A stretch of DNA of 64,000 bases, from assembly GCF_041956535.1 (NCBI RefSeq), contig NW_027192199.1:310001-374000 (forward strand). The letters are read 5' to 3'. Numbering within the stretch: position 1 is the first letter of the stretch; each line of letters opens with the position of its first letter. The DNA comes from Calcarisporiella thermophila CBS 279.70. Its lineage: Eukaryota > Calcarisporiellomycota. Below are positions 23,706 to 34,451 of the stretch, one piece after another. The notes under the pieces were generated by a model. That model had not been told where the DNA came from, made no database searches, and saw only the letters and a list, made by a program, of their open reading frames with translations. The position numbers and the translations under genes were made by a program.

Positions 23706-24641
23706 ATGAGAATTAGATTGTTCCTACCCCTGCTCATTCTTTCCATTGTTCCTCTTGTGATAGCATCAATTGGTGACTCTTCTCCCGACTATCAGAATTG
23801 CGTGGCCTATTGCCGTCACAATACATGTGGTTCCAATCCTCCCCTTCCACTTTCTCTGCGTTTGACCGGCTGGACATGCGCAAGTAACTGTGGATATAAC
23901 TGCATGCGTACTATCACACAGGAGGCGATGGAGCGAGGGGATCCAATTGTCCAATACCATGGTAAATGGCCCTTTGTCCGTGTTCTGGGTGTCCAAGAGC
24001 CCGCGAGCGTAATATTCAGTTTACTGAATGGCTGGGTGCACTATAAGCACTGGAAAGTCCTGAGTAGATTGCCGGATTCACTACCAATCAAGAAATTTTT
24101 ACTGGGAAATGTGATTGTGGGATTGAACACTTGGTTATGGAGTTCAGTGTTCCACACAAGAGACACGTCCCTTACAGAGAAGCTGGATTACTTCTCCGCA
24201 GGCTTTGGGATTCTGTATGGCCTCTATCTTGCCCTCTTACGCGTTTTTGGGGTGAATCGCCTGGTGTTGTTTGGTGGAGGCTTTGTACTCTTGTCTATGT
24301 TTATTGCACATGTTAGCTATCTCTCCTTTTGGCGTTTTGACTACTCCTATAACATGGCTGCTTCAGTCGCAGTGGGCGTGGTGCACAATTTCGTGTGGTC
24401 AATATGGGCTACATGGGCAATTTCCCATGGCCGGAAGTACGCCTGGCGCTCAATCCTCTGCTTCTTACTAATCACAGTGGCCATGTCTTTGGAGCTCTTG
24501 GATTTCCCTCCTATTTGGGAAGTCTTCGACGCTCATTCTTTATGGCATGCGGCAACCATTTTCATCACCCCAATCTGGTATCGCTTCTTGCTGCTCGATG
24601 CTAAATATGAAGCAAGCTTAAAGGGGAAAATGAAGCAATAG
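23706..24641 (+). CDS. PER1: GPI-phospholipase A2 PER1 / PGAP3
   Basis: Single exon, 311 residues. It opens with a signal peptide (MRIRLFLPLLILSIVPLVIA), then a lumenal Cys-rich domain (NCVAYCRHNTC, WTCASNCGYNCM) and QYHGKWPFVRVLGVQEPASV, a hallmark of Per1. Seven transmembrane segments follow. CREST-superfamily catalytic residues are visible: Ser and His in WSSVFHTRD and the paired His in FDAHSLWHAAT, with acidic LELLDFPP just before. In the ER, Per1 removes the sn-2 acyl chain of GPI anchors during lipid remodelling. The start at 23706 is used because it opens the signal peptide; the upstream in-frame Met at 23631 would precede it with hydrophilic residues and a second hydrophobic run. Confidence 0.95.
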   Translation: MRIRLFLPLLILSIVPLVIASIGDSSPDYQNCVAYCRHNTCGSNPPLPLSLRLTGWTCASNCGYNCMRTITQEAMERGDPIVQYHGKWPFVRVLGVQEPASVIFSLLNGWVHYKHWKVLSRLPDSLPIKKFLLGNVIVGLNTWLWSSVFHTRDTSLTEKLDYFSAGFGILYGLYLALLRVFGVNRLVLFGGGFVLLSMFIAHVSYLSFWRFDYSYNMAASVAVGVVHNFVWSIWATWAISHGRKYAWRSILCFLLITVAMSLELLDFPPIWEVFDAHSLWHAATIFITPIWYRFLLLDAKYEASLKGKMKQ

Positions 24642-24788
24642 CTGGCATTTTTCATTATGTTGTTCATACAATAATAATGTTCACTATTACCATTGTTTTG
24701 TTTTCTACTCGTAGAGCTCTCACGGTTTTTACTTTGAGGCATTTTCATAATGTTACAATAAAAAAATAAAATAAAATATTTAAACATT

Positions 24789-25872
24789 TCAGAGTCTATT
24801 GCCCATGGCGATTCTCACCACCGCTTTCCCGTACACTTCTCTGTTCATAATTGCCAATAGTCCCTCCTTTACTCCTTCGAGACCTTTATACACTTTGTAA
24901 ATAACCGGTCTTTTCAGCCGTCCGCTCTCGAATGCACCCAATATATCCGCCAGCATCCTTTCCGCTTTATCAGGGTTTCTTGCACTGAAATTGCCAAAGA
25001 ACACACCAACCACGGATGCGCTTTTAACCAAGCACAAATTCGCCGGGATACTTTCAATCTTGCCGCCAGCAAACCCGATCACAAGGAGTCGCGAATGAGG
25101 CGCAACGCACTTGAGTGAGGGAAGCAAAAGGCCAACAGGATCATAGACTATATCCACCCCTCTACCACCTGTTAATTGTTTGACTTTATCATGCCACCCC
25201 TTTTCATATCCAATGACATGATCGGCTCCTTGTTCGAGGCAGACTTTGCGTTTAGCTTCGGTGGAAGCCATGGCTATGACTTTAGCATTGTGGGCCTTGG
25301 CGATTTGCACAGCAGTGAGACCAACACCACCAGCTGCACCGTGTACCAGCACAACTTCTCCTAAATAAATACATATGAACGCGTCTGATTAAAACGCGGA
25401 TAGAAGGAAAAGTAGAATAATAAACGGTTTTACCAGGTTGTATACTGCCTCGATTTACAAGTCCGTACCACGAAGTCATATAATTCATGAACACCCCAGC
25501 GGCTTCCTCGAAGCTTAAACCGGGCGGTATACGCAATACTTCCTTCATGTTACATACAATTTTTTCGCAATGGGTTCCAGCCGCGCTTCCAAAAACCCGA
25601 TCCCCAACCTTCACCCTCCCATACTTTCCTGGATTTTGGCCATCGTTGACCTTGAGCACTATGCCCGCAAACTCGGTTCCAAGGAGAAAAGGGAATTTCG
25701 GCTTCGTTTGGTATTTGCCCTGAATCATAAGAACTTCATAGAAATTTAATCCTACCGCAACAACCTGGACGAGAACTTGGCCAGGCTTTAAGGCATCGGG
25801 TTCTGGGGCATTTTCAGTGATAACGAGTTCTTCAGGGCTTTTAAGGTAACGATCAACTAAAATAGCACGCAT
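24789..25872 (-). CDS. Zinc-independent quinone oxidoreductase (MDR, zeta-crystallin type)
   Basis: Two minus-strand exons (25434-25872 and 24789-25360) give 336 residues. Medium-chain dehydrogenase layout: N-terminal GroES-like domain (VAVGLNFYEVLMIQGKYQ, FPFLLGTEFAGIV, VKVGDRVFG), then a Rossmann NADPH-binding domain with VLVHGAAGGVGLTAVQIAKA and the family phrase GGRGVDIVYDPVG. The catalytic-zinc cysteine and histidine of alcohol dehydrogenases are absent, which places it in the quinone oxidoreductase group acting on quinones or enones with NADPH. NFYEVLMIQGKYQ and SWYGLVNRG are typical of the QOR2-like branch in animals and fungi. Start ATG is at 25872; two more upstream codons would need a GTG start. 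Confidence 0.92.
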
Positions 25873-26101
25873 TTTCACGAGATTTGTCTCGATGGACCTT
25901 TGTGCCGAAAACCGTTTTTATCAAAACGGCTTTGGCTTTTTAACAATTTTTATATGGACATGTGAACAAAGAAAGCCGAATCGGATAATCCAATAGCTTG
26001 CCCTCAACAAACTTGGATCAAAAAAAAAAAAAATAAACACAATTTTGACTTGACTCATGCTTTCGCGTTTTTTTAAAACGAAAACTGTCTTTTTTGGCAT
26101 C

Positions 26102-26109
26102 TATATAAA
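26102..26109 (+). promoter_or_regulatory. TATA box of the prolyl-tRNA synthetase gene
   Basis: TATATAAA about 50 nt before the start codon, inside the 284-nt divergent promoter shared with the quinone oxidoreductase gene. Confidence 0.5.
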
Positions 26110-26156
26110 CACAATTTGTGTTCATAACATAGTTCACTTTTGAAAGTGCAAAGACG

Positions 26157-28147
26157 ATGAGCAAAGACATAAAGAAGGCTAAGGGGTAAATTGAGCAATT
26201 TTAACATATAATTGAACGAATACTGAATAGCATATTTTGATACATCTCGATATTGAATAGAGGTGCAAAGCAAGATGGTAACATCGCATTGCTCGGAAAA
26301 TTTTATGTCGGATGATATTGAGAAGAATTTCTATTCACAAACCAATAGGTCAGAGCGAAGGTGCCTCCCAGTTGGGCATCGAAGTTAAGAAGGATGTAGA
26401 TTTTTCAAAATGGTACCAACAGGTATGAGTACATCTAGTTTTGCTATCTTATATTCTCGCCTTAATCCTATGGATCCATCCTCTTTGCTCTCTTCTTGAG
26501 AATAGGTGGTTACCCGTGGTGATATGATTGAATACTATGATGTTAGTGGATGTTACGTCCTTAGACCCTGGGCATATTATGTTTGGAAAGTCATTCAAGG
26601 TAAGCTCTTCATTCTAAGTAATACGTGCATCTATGTACTGACCACTAGTGAATAGGATGGTTTGATGCGGAAATCGAGAAATTGGGTGTTGAGGATGCTT
26701 ATTTCCCCATGTTTGTATCTAACCGTGCCCTCGAGAGAGAGAAGGACCACATTGAAGGATTTGCTCCAGAGGTTGCTTGGGTAACAAAATCGTAAGTGCA
26801 TTCGTTATCATCCGTTCACAGGAATTCCCATGATTAACCAAGGATTTTTTTTCCTCACCCTCGTTTCACTCTTCCCTCCCGCTCAATAGTGGCAGCTCTG
26901 ATTTGGAGGAACCTATTGCTATTCGCCCAACCTCTGAGACCGTCATGTACCCCTACTATGCGAAGTGGGTACGCAGTCATCGCGACTTGCCCCTCAAGCT
27001 CAACCAGTGGTGCTCGGTGGTACGCTGGGAGTTCAAACACCCGCAGCCCTTCCTGCGTACACGCGAATTCTTATGGCAAGAGGGCCACTGTGCTTATTTG
27101 ACCAAAGAAGAAGCCGATGCCGAGACCCGCGAAATTCTTGAACTCTACTACCAAGTATATAAGGACTTGCTGGCGGTGCCAGTGGTCAAGGGAATGAAGA
27201 CAAGCAAGGAGAAGTTTGCAGGGTCGCTTTACTCAACCACCGTGGAAGGATTTGTCCCCTCCACTGGTCGTGGTATCCAGGCCGGAACAAGTCATTGTTT
27301 GGGCCAAAACTTCAGTAAGATGTTCAACATCGTGGTGGAGGACCCCACTGCTCCCGCAAATGCTGGAGACGAGGCCAAGAAGCTGAATGTTTGGCAGACC
27401 AGCTGGGGTCTCTCCACTCGCACCATTGGTGTGATGGTCATGATCCACGGAGACGACAAAGGACTGGTGATGCCTCCCCGTGTCTCGAACATCCAGGTGA
27501 TCGTAGTACCCGTGGGCTTGACCGCTAAAGCGACCGATGAGGATCGCAAGGAAATCGAGGATGCTTGCAAGGGGGTCATTGCACGCCTCACCAAAGTTGG
27601 TGTGAGAGCAAAGGGCGATTTCCGCGAAAACTACACCCCTGGATACAAGTTCAATCACTGGGAGCTCCGCGGTGTCCCCGTGCGCCTCGAAATCGGCCCG
27701 AAGGATCTTAAGAAGGAGCAGACCTTATCGGTGCGACGCGACACTGGAGTGAAGGCTCCCATCGCCCTTGCCGATTTGGAGACCGCAATTCCGCAGCTTT
27801 TGGACACAATCCACAATGACATGTATGAGCGAGCTGTGGAATCGAGAGATGCTCACCTGAAGCGCATTGAAAAGTGGGAGGACTTCGTTCCTGCTCTCGA
27901 CTCAAAGAATATGTGCCTGATTCCCTTCTGTTTGCGCGAGGAGTGCGAGGATGACATCAAGAACTCGTCTTCCAAGGTGGAAGAGGAGGGAGCAGAGGTG
28001 GATGAGAAGGCGCCCGCCATGGGGGCCAAGTCCCTTTGCATTCCGTTCGAGCAGCCCAAGGAGAACCCACTCCAGCCCGGGGTTACAAAATGTATTAAGT
28101 GTGGACAAGATGCGCAGGCCTATACTCTATTTGGTAGGAGTTACTAG
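26157..28147 (+). CDS. Prolyl-tRNA synthetase, eukaryotic/archaeal type
   Basis: Seven exons (26157-26185, 26261-26277, 26349-26422, 26506-26599, 26656-26791, 26890-28147, the last carrying most of the protein; six introns counted from five junctions plus the microexon) give 535 residues. Class II motifs are present: motif 2 region [20 protein letters not shown] and motif 3 in the segment ending [12 protein letters not shown]. The proline pocket phrase [20 protein letters not shown] follows the signature of cytosolic ProRS. The anticodon-binding domain ([10 protein letters not shown]) and the C-terminal zinc-binding domain with [21 protein letters not shown] and terminal Tyr are complete. It stands alone, without the GluRS fusion of animals. 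Exon 2 is a 17-nt microexon that restores the frame and the sequence [16 protein letters not shown]. Confidence 0.95.
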
Positions 28148-28687
28148 ATGCAGTGCTATGCCTGATATGTTTAAGGTGTGCGTTTATATTCTTCGTTTTT
28201 TCGCTCTCTTCTTCTTAATACTTATAAAAGAAGTGTGGAAGTAGTCAACTGGGTTTTTTTTTCCTCTGTTTCTTTTTTGGTTTCCATTTGAAAGTATATT
28301 AGATAAATAAACTTGTTCTCTTTTTCAATTTAAGTTTCACAATGGCATTAATGGTGCCGGCATCAATTGATATTGTTTTTTCGTTATTTCGAACTTATTA
28401 GTTTTCGATGCACGCATTGCAGCTGGCCTGCAGAAAAGGAGGAAGAGGGAGAAGAGAGGGTGCAGCGAGGGCGGAAGATGGCCCACTCACGATGCGATCT
28501 TCCTTGGAGAAAAATGAACCGTGGCATTCAAACTCCGCGGTGGTTTAAGAGATATTAAAAATATCCACGGCCATTCTTCTTTAATTCTTTCTTTGTTCTC
28601 AGAGCCTTGCCTTTTCCCTTTATCTTCTGTTGACCGGCAGCATTGCGGCCCATTCTTTGTCAGTGGATGAAAAGGAAAGCGGTGGAC
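28148..28687. other. Intergenic between ProRS and Ecl1-like gene
   Basis: T-rich 3' flank of the ProRS gene with AATAAA at 28306-28311, then purine-rich sequence that probably serves as promoter or leader of the next gene. No gene seen. Confidence 0.5.
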
Positions 28688-29180
28688 ATGGAGATTAACT
28701 GGTGTCTCTTCTGTGAAATTCGTACAAAAGTAAGTCAAAGGAGAACACCCCCTTCCTCTCCTTTCTCTCTTGTTTTCCCTTCTCCATCCAATCCCTTAAT
28801 CAATATACCCATTTGTCCAATTCATTCCCCACCCTACTTATATTGTTTCACTACGTCCTATCCTACACGCGCACCCTCTCCCCATTCCCCTTTCCCTTCA
28901 CTTTATAAGCAAAAAAAGAAACAATTACAGTCTCCAAATAATAACGAAATTTTTTCGCAAATAGGGATCCGCCTATTGCAGCGCTGCTTGCCACTTTCGT
29001 GATCGCATGTCCATAAAAACTTTCCCCATGCTCGCACATCCCAATCTGGAGCCCAACAAACCCAATTCGAACATGACTTCTCTGACCATACCAAAACTCC
29101 TTCCCCGCCACATGCGGCGCGTGTCGATGCCGAAGCCGGGTATGGCACCTTGCCGAATCAATTCAGCAGTGATGAATTAG
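28688..29180 (+). CDS. Ecl1-like small zinc-finger protein
   Basis: A two-exon gene visible only after splicing: 28688-28729 and 28965-29180 with a GTAAGT donor and a 235-nt intron, giving 85 residues. The N-terminus is MEINWCLFCEIRTKGSAYC followed by SAACHFRDRM, so four cysteines (6, 9, 19, 23) form a CxxC-x9-CxxxC zinc-ribbon-like module at the very start. This arrangement is characteristic of the fungal Ecl1 family, small nuclear proteins that extend chronological lifespan and respond to nutrient or zinc limitation in fission yeast. The intron splits the module between its two Cys pairs. The rest is Pro/Met-rich with RRVSMPKPGM, a possible basophilic kinase site. An in-frame Met at 28667 is an alternative start. 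Confidence 0.65.
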
Positions 29181-29600
29181 AATAGACAAGGAGTCTGCAT
29201 GGATTCCAAATGAAAGAAGGCGATGCGAGCGGTGTCACAGGTGGCAAGTTATGGGGCGGCATAGAGAAAAACAATGGACATTAGTAAATCCTATCTCATC
29301 TATATATTCAACTTAAAAGCGATCCCTTATATATTTACACGCATTCGACAATTAGAGAAAAAAAAAGCAACGTTTACTATCCATATTTAATTCAAAATCT
29401 GTTTAGCTTTGTATATGATTATGAATAAATACGCTTTCGCATGCTTCCCATTTTTAAATTGCGGCATATATTATAAAAAAAAGTGGAGAGAAAACTTACA
29501 ATTAATAAAAATACTCAGGCAAAATAAAAAAATCCTACACCCGCTCTCCTCCAGCACTGTTAAAGCACAAGAATAAATGAAAGGGAAAGGAGTTCCAGAA
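29181..29600. other. AT-rich intergenic region
   Basis: Convergent 3' flanks of the Ecl1-like gene and the PacC-like gene. No gene seen. Confidence 0.5.
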
Positions 29601-31000
29601 TTATCGTACGCTTACAAACGCCAACCCTCTCCGTACCTGACTCTCCACTTCTTCTTCATTTTTTTCTTCCGACTTTTCTGATCTACTTTTTCGCGCTCTC
29701 CTTTCTCTCTCGCCGTGACTTGATTCTACCCGCCCCTTCGCCGTTTCCTCCGTCTCTTCCTCCTCCTCCCCAGACCCAGAGGCAGAATCCGATGCAGATC
29801 CTTCCAAAGAGGAGGAGAGGGTCGATCCCGGTGAGCGTCTTCTTTCTTCTTCCCTCCCTGATGGAAAATTGGCGGCGAAACTATTCAGGCGCTGGATCAT
29901 CCGCTGATCGTAATCGCAGCGTAGCCGCTTTTCCGCAGGCATTCCCGCAAATCTTGCCATATCGAAACCGTCGTGTGAACGGCGATGGGGTGGAGGCGGC
30001 GGATGGGGGGCATGGGGTGTGGGGCGGGGTATCATATCCTCGGCCAGAGCGGCGGCGGCTAGAAGAGTTGAGACTCCAGAGGTTATCTGTGGAGGGGATG
30101 GGTACGAGGTTCTGGAATGAGGAGAGGGGGGATGGAGCATATTGCCAAAGGATGCAGACGGGACATGCGGTGCAGGGGTGGACTGTGCGGTAGGAGGTGA
30201 AATGGATAAGGTGGGGGGTGCGGTGGTGGGCGTGGGGATGCTGGAGGCTGTGGCTGGGATGGCCGAGGCTTTGGATTGTGGGTTTGGATGTGGCGGGGAA
30301 TCATCTCTGGTGGCCGTGGAGGTCGCGCTCATAGAGGCAGAGGATTTGGGGAGGGGCGGAAGGGCTTGTGAGTGGACGCGCTCGTGTTTCTTCAAATCTA
30401 ATAGAGAGGCGTTAGAGAGTTGCGCTGACACCTCCTTAAAAATAAAACGGGAATACCTTGTGGTCGCTTGAAGGTCTTTCCACAGAACCTGCATCCATGT
30501 GGTTTCGATGGGATATGAACACGCAAGTGAGACGTCTAACGGCAAAACAGGTGAGGGGAGTTGTAAGAAAAACAACCTTAGAAATGAGAAGCTTGAGGAT
30601 CGAGTTGCAATTACCAAGTGATCGCGCTTGACTGTGGATACATCGCACCCGTCCCATTTACCTTGAAAAGAAAAATAGAAGAGTCATTTAAACATAAATA
30701 CCGACTATCCTAAGTCCGCCAGCCATCTTACAGGTCAAACATAGGTTATTGGTTGATTTTCTACCGATATGATCATCGCACACCTAGCACCAAAAGGTCC
30801 GTTTACTACAGACTACAAGCCAGAGGGAGATTAGGGGGGAAGCAGCTTACATGTTGGTAGAGCGTCTCGGCCTCCCCGCCGGGGAACATGCGCCCGCAAT
30901 CCTTCCAAAGACATACGAGCGGCCGCCCCGGGTCATCCGGCGATTTTGCCTTATCGTCGCCCTTGTAGACATACTCCCGAGTCCAAAAACTATGATGCAT
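29601..31000 (-). CDS. PacC/Rim101-type C2H2 zinc-finger transcription factor
   Basis: Five minus-strand exons (30851-31000, 30732-30783, 30615-30661, 30457-30535, 29601-30397) give 374 residues. Three C2H2 fingers occupy residues 18-115: [14 protein letters not shown]... with [19 protein letters not shown], then [20 protein letters not shown], then [20 protein letters not shown]. The phrases [23 protein letters not shown] and FKRPQDLKKH are the PacC/Rim101 signature that binds GCCARG sites in ambient-pH response. The rest is Ser/Pro/His-rich with an acidic-basic tail ([10 protein letters not shown]). At 374 residues it is much shorter than Aspergillus PacC (about 680), so the long C-terminal pH-processed region is reduced. 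The start is at [10 protein letters not shown], in phase with the fingers. Confidence 0.92.
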
Positions 31001-32020
31001 TCGTTCTCTCAGAATGGATCGCAAAGGATAAAATAGTTACAGGTGGAAGTACTAAAGCGTTGTCAAGTAGAAGGAGAACTTCGCAAAAACAAGGGATAAA
31101 ATAAAGCATGTAGGCGACGTGAAAGAATCCTGGCTCTCTTTTTTTTTTCTCAGCTGAATTAATCCTCTTCACACATGCGCTTTCTCGCTATACTATTATA
31201 ATCTCGTCTCAATAGGGCTGCCAAGAATCCAGTAAATACACTAATAAGATTAGTCGTATTTTTTTTTTTTCGACACCTGAAAATACGAAGCTTTGCTGGC
31301 TTGATTAGTGTTGCCTTTCTTCAACGATAAAGAAAAAATAGGACTAAGAATGAGAGGCCAATATAGAAAGGACTATATGGAGGGGGTTGCCAAAAGATTA
31401 ATAGCAGCTATGAGAAACATCATCAAAAGAAAAAAAAAGAGAACATAACTTGGCAAATATTTCCATTGAACTCTTCTCTGCAGAACCCAATTTGGCCAAT
31501 GACAAGCGAGGTTCATTAGATACACAAGGGGCTTACACACTGTCCACGCACACATCCTCGTTTCAAATAAGGGAGCTCTTGTTCCGTGACTTGCCTTAAA
31601 ATCTTGCGAGCCCATGCCAAGGATTCTGTCTATTTTGCTTAGTGCGGGCCACGAGAGATCGACCGATTCCGCTCGCCGGAGCGTGTGATCATCTGGGGCC
31701 GGCCTAGGCCATTTGGGCCTTCAGCCCGCGCAGGCAACGCTTCTTCCCGCGCTCCTCGCTAACACCAGTCTGATAGTGTTAGCTCCCCTGATAATGAGTC
31801 AGCAAGAAATAGCAAATAATATACAGCTGAATCGCGCTTGAAACCTTATTTGAGGGTGGGCAATTTTGCGAGGGATTGCATTTCTATACGGATATTTTGC
31901 GTCCCATATCCCCGAGGATCTTATCCTGGCATCGGATAAAAAACCTCGCCGCCTTACTCTCCCTGATACTAACATCAAAACCGTTATCCACCGGCCCAAC
32001 GGCTCATAGCTAGCTCCCAG
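31001..32020. other. Divergent intergenic region PacC / Rax1-like
   Basis: About 1 kb. The left part is AT-rich. A GC-rich block around 31640-31770 contains GGGGCCGGCCTAGGCC and GGCC/GGGCC palindromic steps and may be a promoter element set. Short open frames here look like noise. Confidence 0.45.
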
Positions 32021-32870
32021 ATGAATGTCCGCCAGGAGCAACCTCTTCCAACGCTGTCGCAGCTCCTTTTCAAACACGCCCAGCCGCCATTTTGCATTTA
32101 CACCTTTCTCAGGTTCCTTGAGCGCTGCCACCCGGAGCACGTCAATGATCTTCTTTTCTGGCTTCACGCCCGCGAGCATCACTTGCTCTGCCACACCAAG
32201 AAGAGGAAGAAAAAGCCTCTGCTAGACGCTCGCGCCTCAGCAGAGCGCATCTATTCCGTGTACTTCTCCTCCGGCGCCGTAAAAAAGCTCGCACTTCCCT
32301 CGCACATCGAGGCGGAAATCAAGGTGACATTGGAGACCAATATTCTCGGTCGCGAGGATCTCTTCCAACAGGCCCAGCAATGGATAGAGCAAACCCGACT
32401 TGCTGGCGTATATCCGGAGTTTCTTCGCTGGTGCACCCGCTGCAACCTTGCCGGTCAGGAGGGCTTGCGTATCATCATCGGGCTGCTTGCGCTCTTTTTC
32501 GGGTTTTCGATGGAGTTTAGCTGCATCCTTCTGGATGCTAAACCTTGGGAGAATCGCTTGTGGGTAAGTGGCTTCAGTTCTTCTATTTCTCTTATGGCGG
32601 TGAAGTTTGCTTAATCCCGTATTTTGCAAGGGCTTCATTCCGTTAACCGTCGGCATCTATTCCCTAGTCACCGGTATCCTTCAGCTCTGCCCTCTACTGG
32701 TCCTTGTCGCCAACTCCTACGAAACCACGTTCTTTACTCTCTCAAAAATTCAAGACTCGAACATTCGTCGAAGACTTGTTCAGAGGTCAATAGTGACATT
32801 GTCCGCTTGTTTGCTGGCCATTGCTGTTCTGTTCACTATATTTAGTCTAATACCTGGAAAGAGGATATAG
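32021..32870 (+). CDS. Rax1-like RGS-domain membrane protein
   Basis: Two exons (32021-32563 and 32631-32870) give 260 residues. An RGS domain covers roughly residues 8-140 (LPTLSQLLFKHAQPPFCIYT, FLERCHPEHVNDLLFWLHAR, and LFQQAQQWIEQT near its end). The Pro-Pro-Phe plus FxxFLxxxH...FWLxxxxH arrangement matches Rax1-type RGS. Three transmembrane segments follow: GLRIIIGLLALFFGFSMEF, LTVGIYSLVTGILQLCPLLV and the C-terminal SACLLAIAVLFTIFSLI. In budding yeast Rax1 marks the distal pole for bud-site selection together with Rax2; in filamentous fungi such proteins may act in polarity or G-protein signalling. Basic KKRKKKP interrupts the RGS fold as an insert loop. Confidence 0.85.
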
Positions 32871-33041
32871 CACTGGCTACATCCTCTTTCTAGCTATGAA
32901 TGTACATTTTATTGTATTCTGCTAGCTTGTTGTATCAATAAGAAGTGTATCAACTGCCATTATTTCACTTAACAGTCACACAGCATTTATGAAAAAAGCA
33001 AATCAACCTCACGTATTTCGCCATTCAGTGAGATCTTATCG

Positions 33042-34057
33042 ATGAATGTGATGAATCCCTCTGATTCCTCGAAATTAATCGACTATCTCCAGCAGAATCT
33101 CGAATTCATACCCTTCAAGTCCCTCCGAGAACATGAGGTTGAGCTGACTTCAAACGAAAAGCTCGAGCAAATGGGTGACATTCTCCACCGTGATCCAGGT
33201 CTGTTTCTGGAACGGTGGGGTAGATATTTACCAAGAGAAGAGCTCTCCAGATTCGAATGCATGAGAGGTGTTTGTTGCGTTTTTCTGTTTCTGGCACTGT
33301 TAGTTCTAGACTCTAATCTCTTGCAATATTAGATAACTATGAAGTCAATTTTCACCTAAACTCCCTCGCTTCTCCACCCTCCACCTCTCCAAAAAAATCT
33401 TCCTTATCTAGAAATCGCCGTCTTGCATACCTTCAACACCTCCGCCGCACTGAATATTTCTCAGACGAGGAGATGCGATATAGACAGCCAAGTCTATATA
33501 ATGATTTCATAGGCCGCCACGTCCCCCCACTAAGCGCCTTCCCGATGGAAATGGGTTTGGTAGACCGGATATACTCAAATATCGATTCAGCCGAAGCTGA
33601 GGAGAGAAGAAAGTGGCAAGAGGAGGCAGAAGAGGAGGTAGAGGAGGAGGTAGAGGAGGAGGAAGAGGAAGAAGATGCGGCGAAGGAATATGGGGTAATG
33701 TTGGATGAGGACGGTATGGATTTAAGTAAGGAAAGCGGTAGAGAATTTGCAGAAGAAGAGAAAGAGTTGACTGCTGAAGAAAGAGACGACCTGCGAAGAG
33801 AATTTGTGCGCATTATGGAGGAAAATTTCTTGGATGGGAAAGATGTAAGCCAGTAGTGAACGATTCAATTAGCTGTTATAAGCTGATGTAGATGGATTAT
33901 TTTAATGCCTTAGGAGTTCGACTACGATGCAATAGACAACGATCCGTCCCTTGACGATTACGACCAAATGGAACGGGATCTGCAAGACGTCTACTTTGAT
34001 GAAGAGGAGGCTAATGACGGCGAGGGCCAAGAGGAGACTGGCGAGCTTGACTATTAA
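33042..34057 (+). CDS. CCDC97 / DUF2052 family protein
   Basis: Three exons (33042-33267, 33333-33844, 33914-34057) give 293 residues. Family marks: NEKLEQMGDILHRDPGLFLE with FLERWGRYLPREELSRFE near the N-terminus, YFSDEEMRYRQPSLYNDFIG in the middle, a long Glu run (residues about 145-170), and a second conserved part ELTAEERDDLRREFVRIMEE with FLDGKDFDYDAIDNDPSLDD. This is the CCDC97 (DUF2052) layout; the human protein associates with the SF3B part of the spliceosome. The acidic repeat GAGGAGGTAGAG expands in coding DNA around 33620-33670 and may vary in length between strains. Cellular role in fungi is inference from the animal protein. Confidence 0.85.
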
Positions 34058-34451
34058 TTCTGTATATTTTTTCAACTTTAATCATAGTTAGTTTATATCA
34101 TTTACAATAACATAAAAAGAACAACCTAAAATATCATGAAATAATGGTTCATCGTGGTAGGTAAAAGAAAAGAAAGAGGAAAAAATGGCATTATATAAAG
34201 AGAAGAGGAAAAAAAACGTGGAATATAGCAGAAACTCTAAAATTACGATTAATATTAATGAATATAATGCTATTAAAAATCAAGGCCCAATAACGCATCT
34301 GATAAGAGTGAACATGAAATAATTTTTAGTCCGCTTTTTTATTGCCATTGGCGTGTCCATTTTCGTATTTCTTGCCCTCACTGGATTAAAAAAAAATTGA
34401 TCACCCCAAGATCAGCAAAAGTAAGCATCACACCATAGTAAAATAGAAAAC
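34058..34451. other. Convergent 3' regions
   Basis: A-rich sequence between the stops of the CCDC97 gene and the ceramide synthase gene. No gene seen. Confidence 0.5.

Noticed and set aside
28863-29161. Minus-strand frames opposite the Ecl1-like exon
   Set aside because: Shadow frames of exon 2; the plus-strand spliced product has the zinc-finger pattern.
31640-31770. GC-rich block upstream of Rax1 considered as a tRNA or structured RNA
   Set aside because: No A/B box or cloverleaf could be drawn; more likely a promoter GC patch.
33600-33680. GAGGAGGTAGAG simple repeat considered as non-coding microsatellite
   Set aside because: It is in frame inside the CCDC97 homolog and encodes its Glu-rich run.
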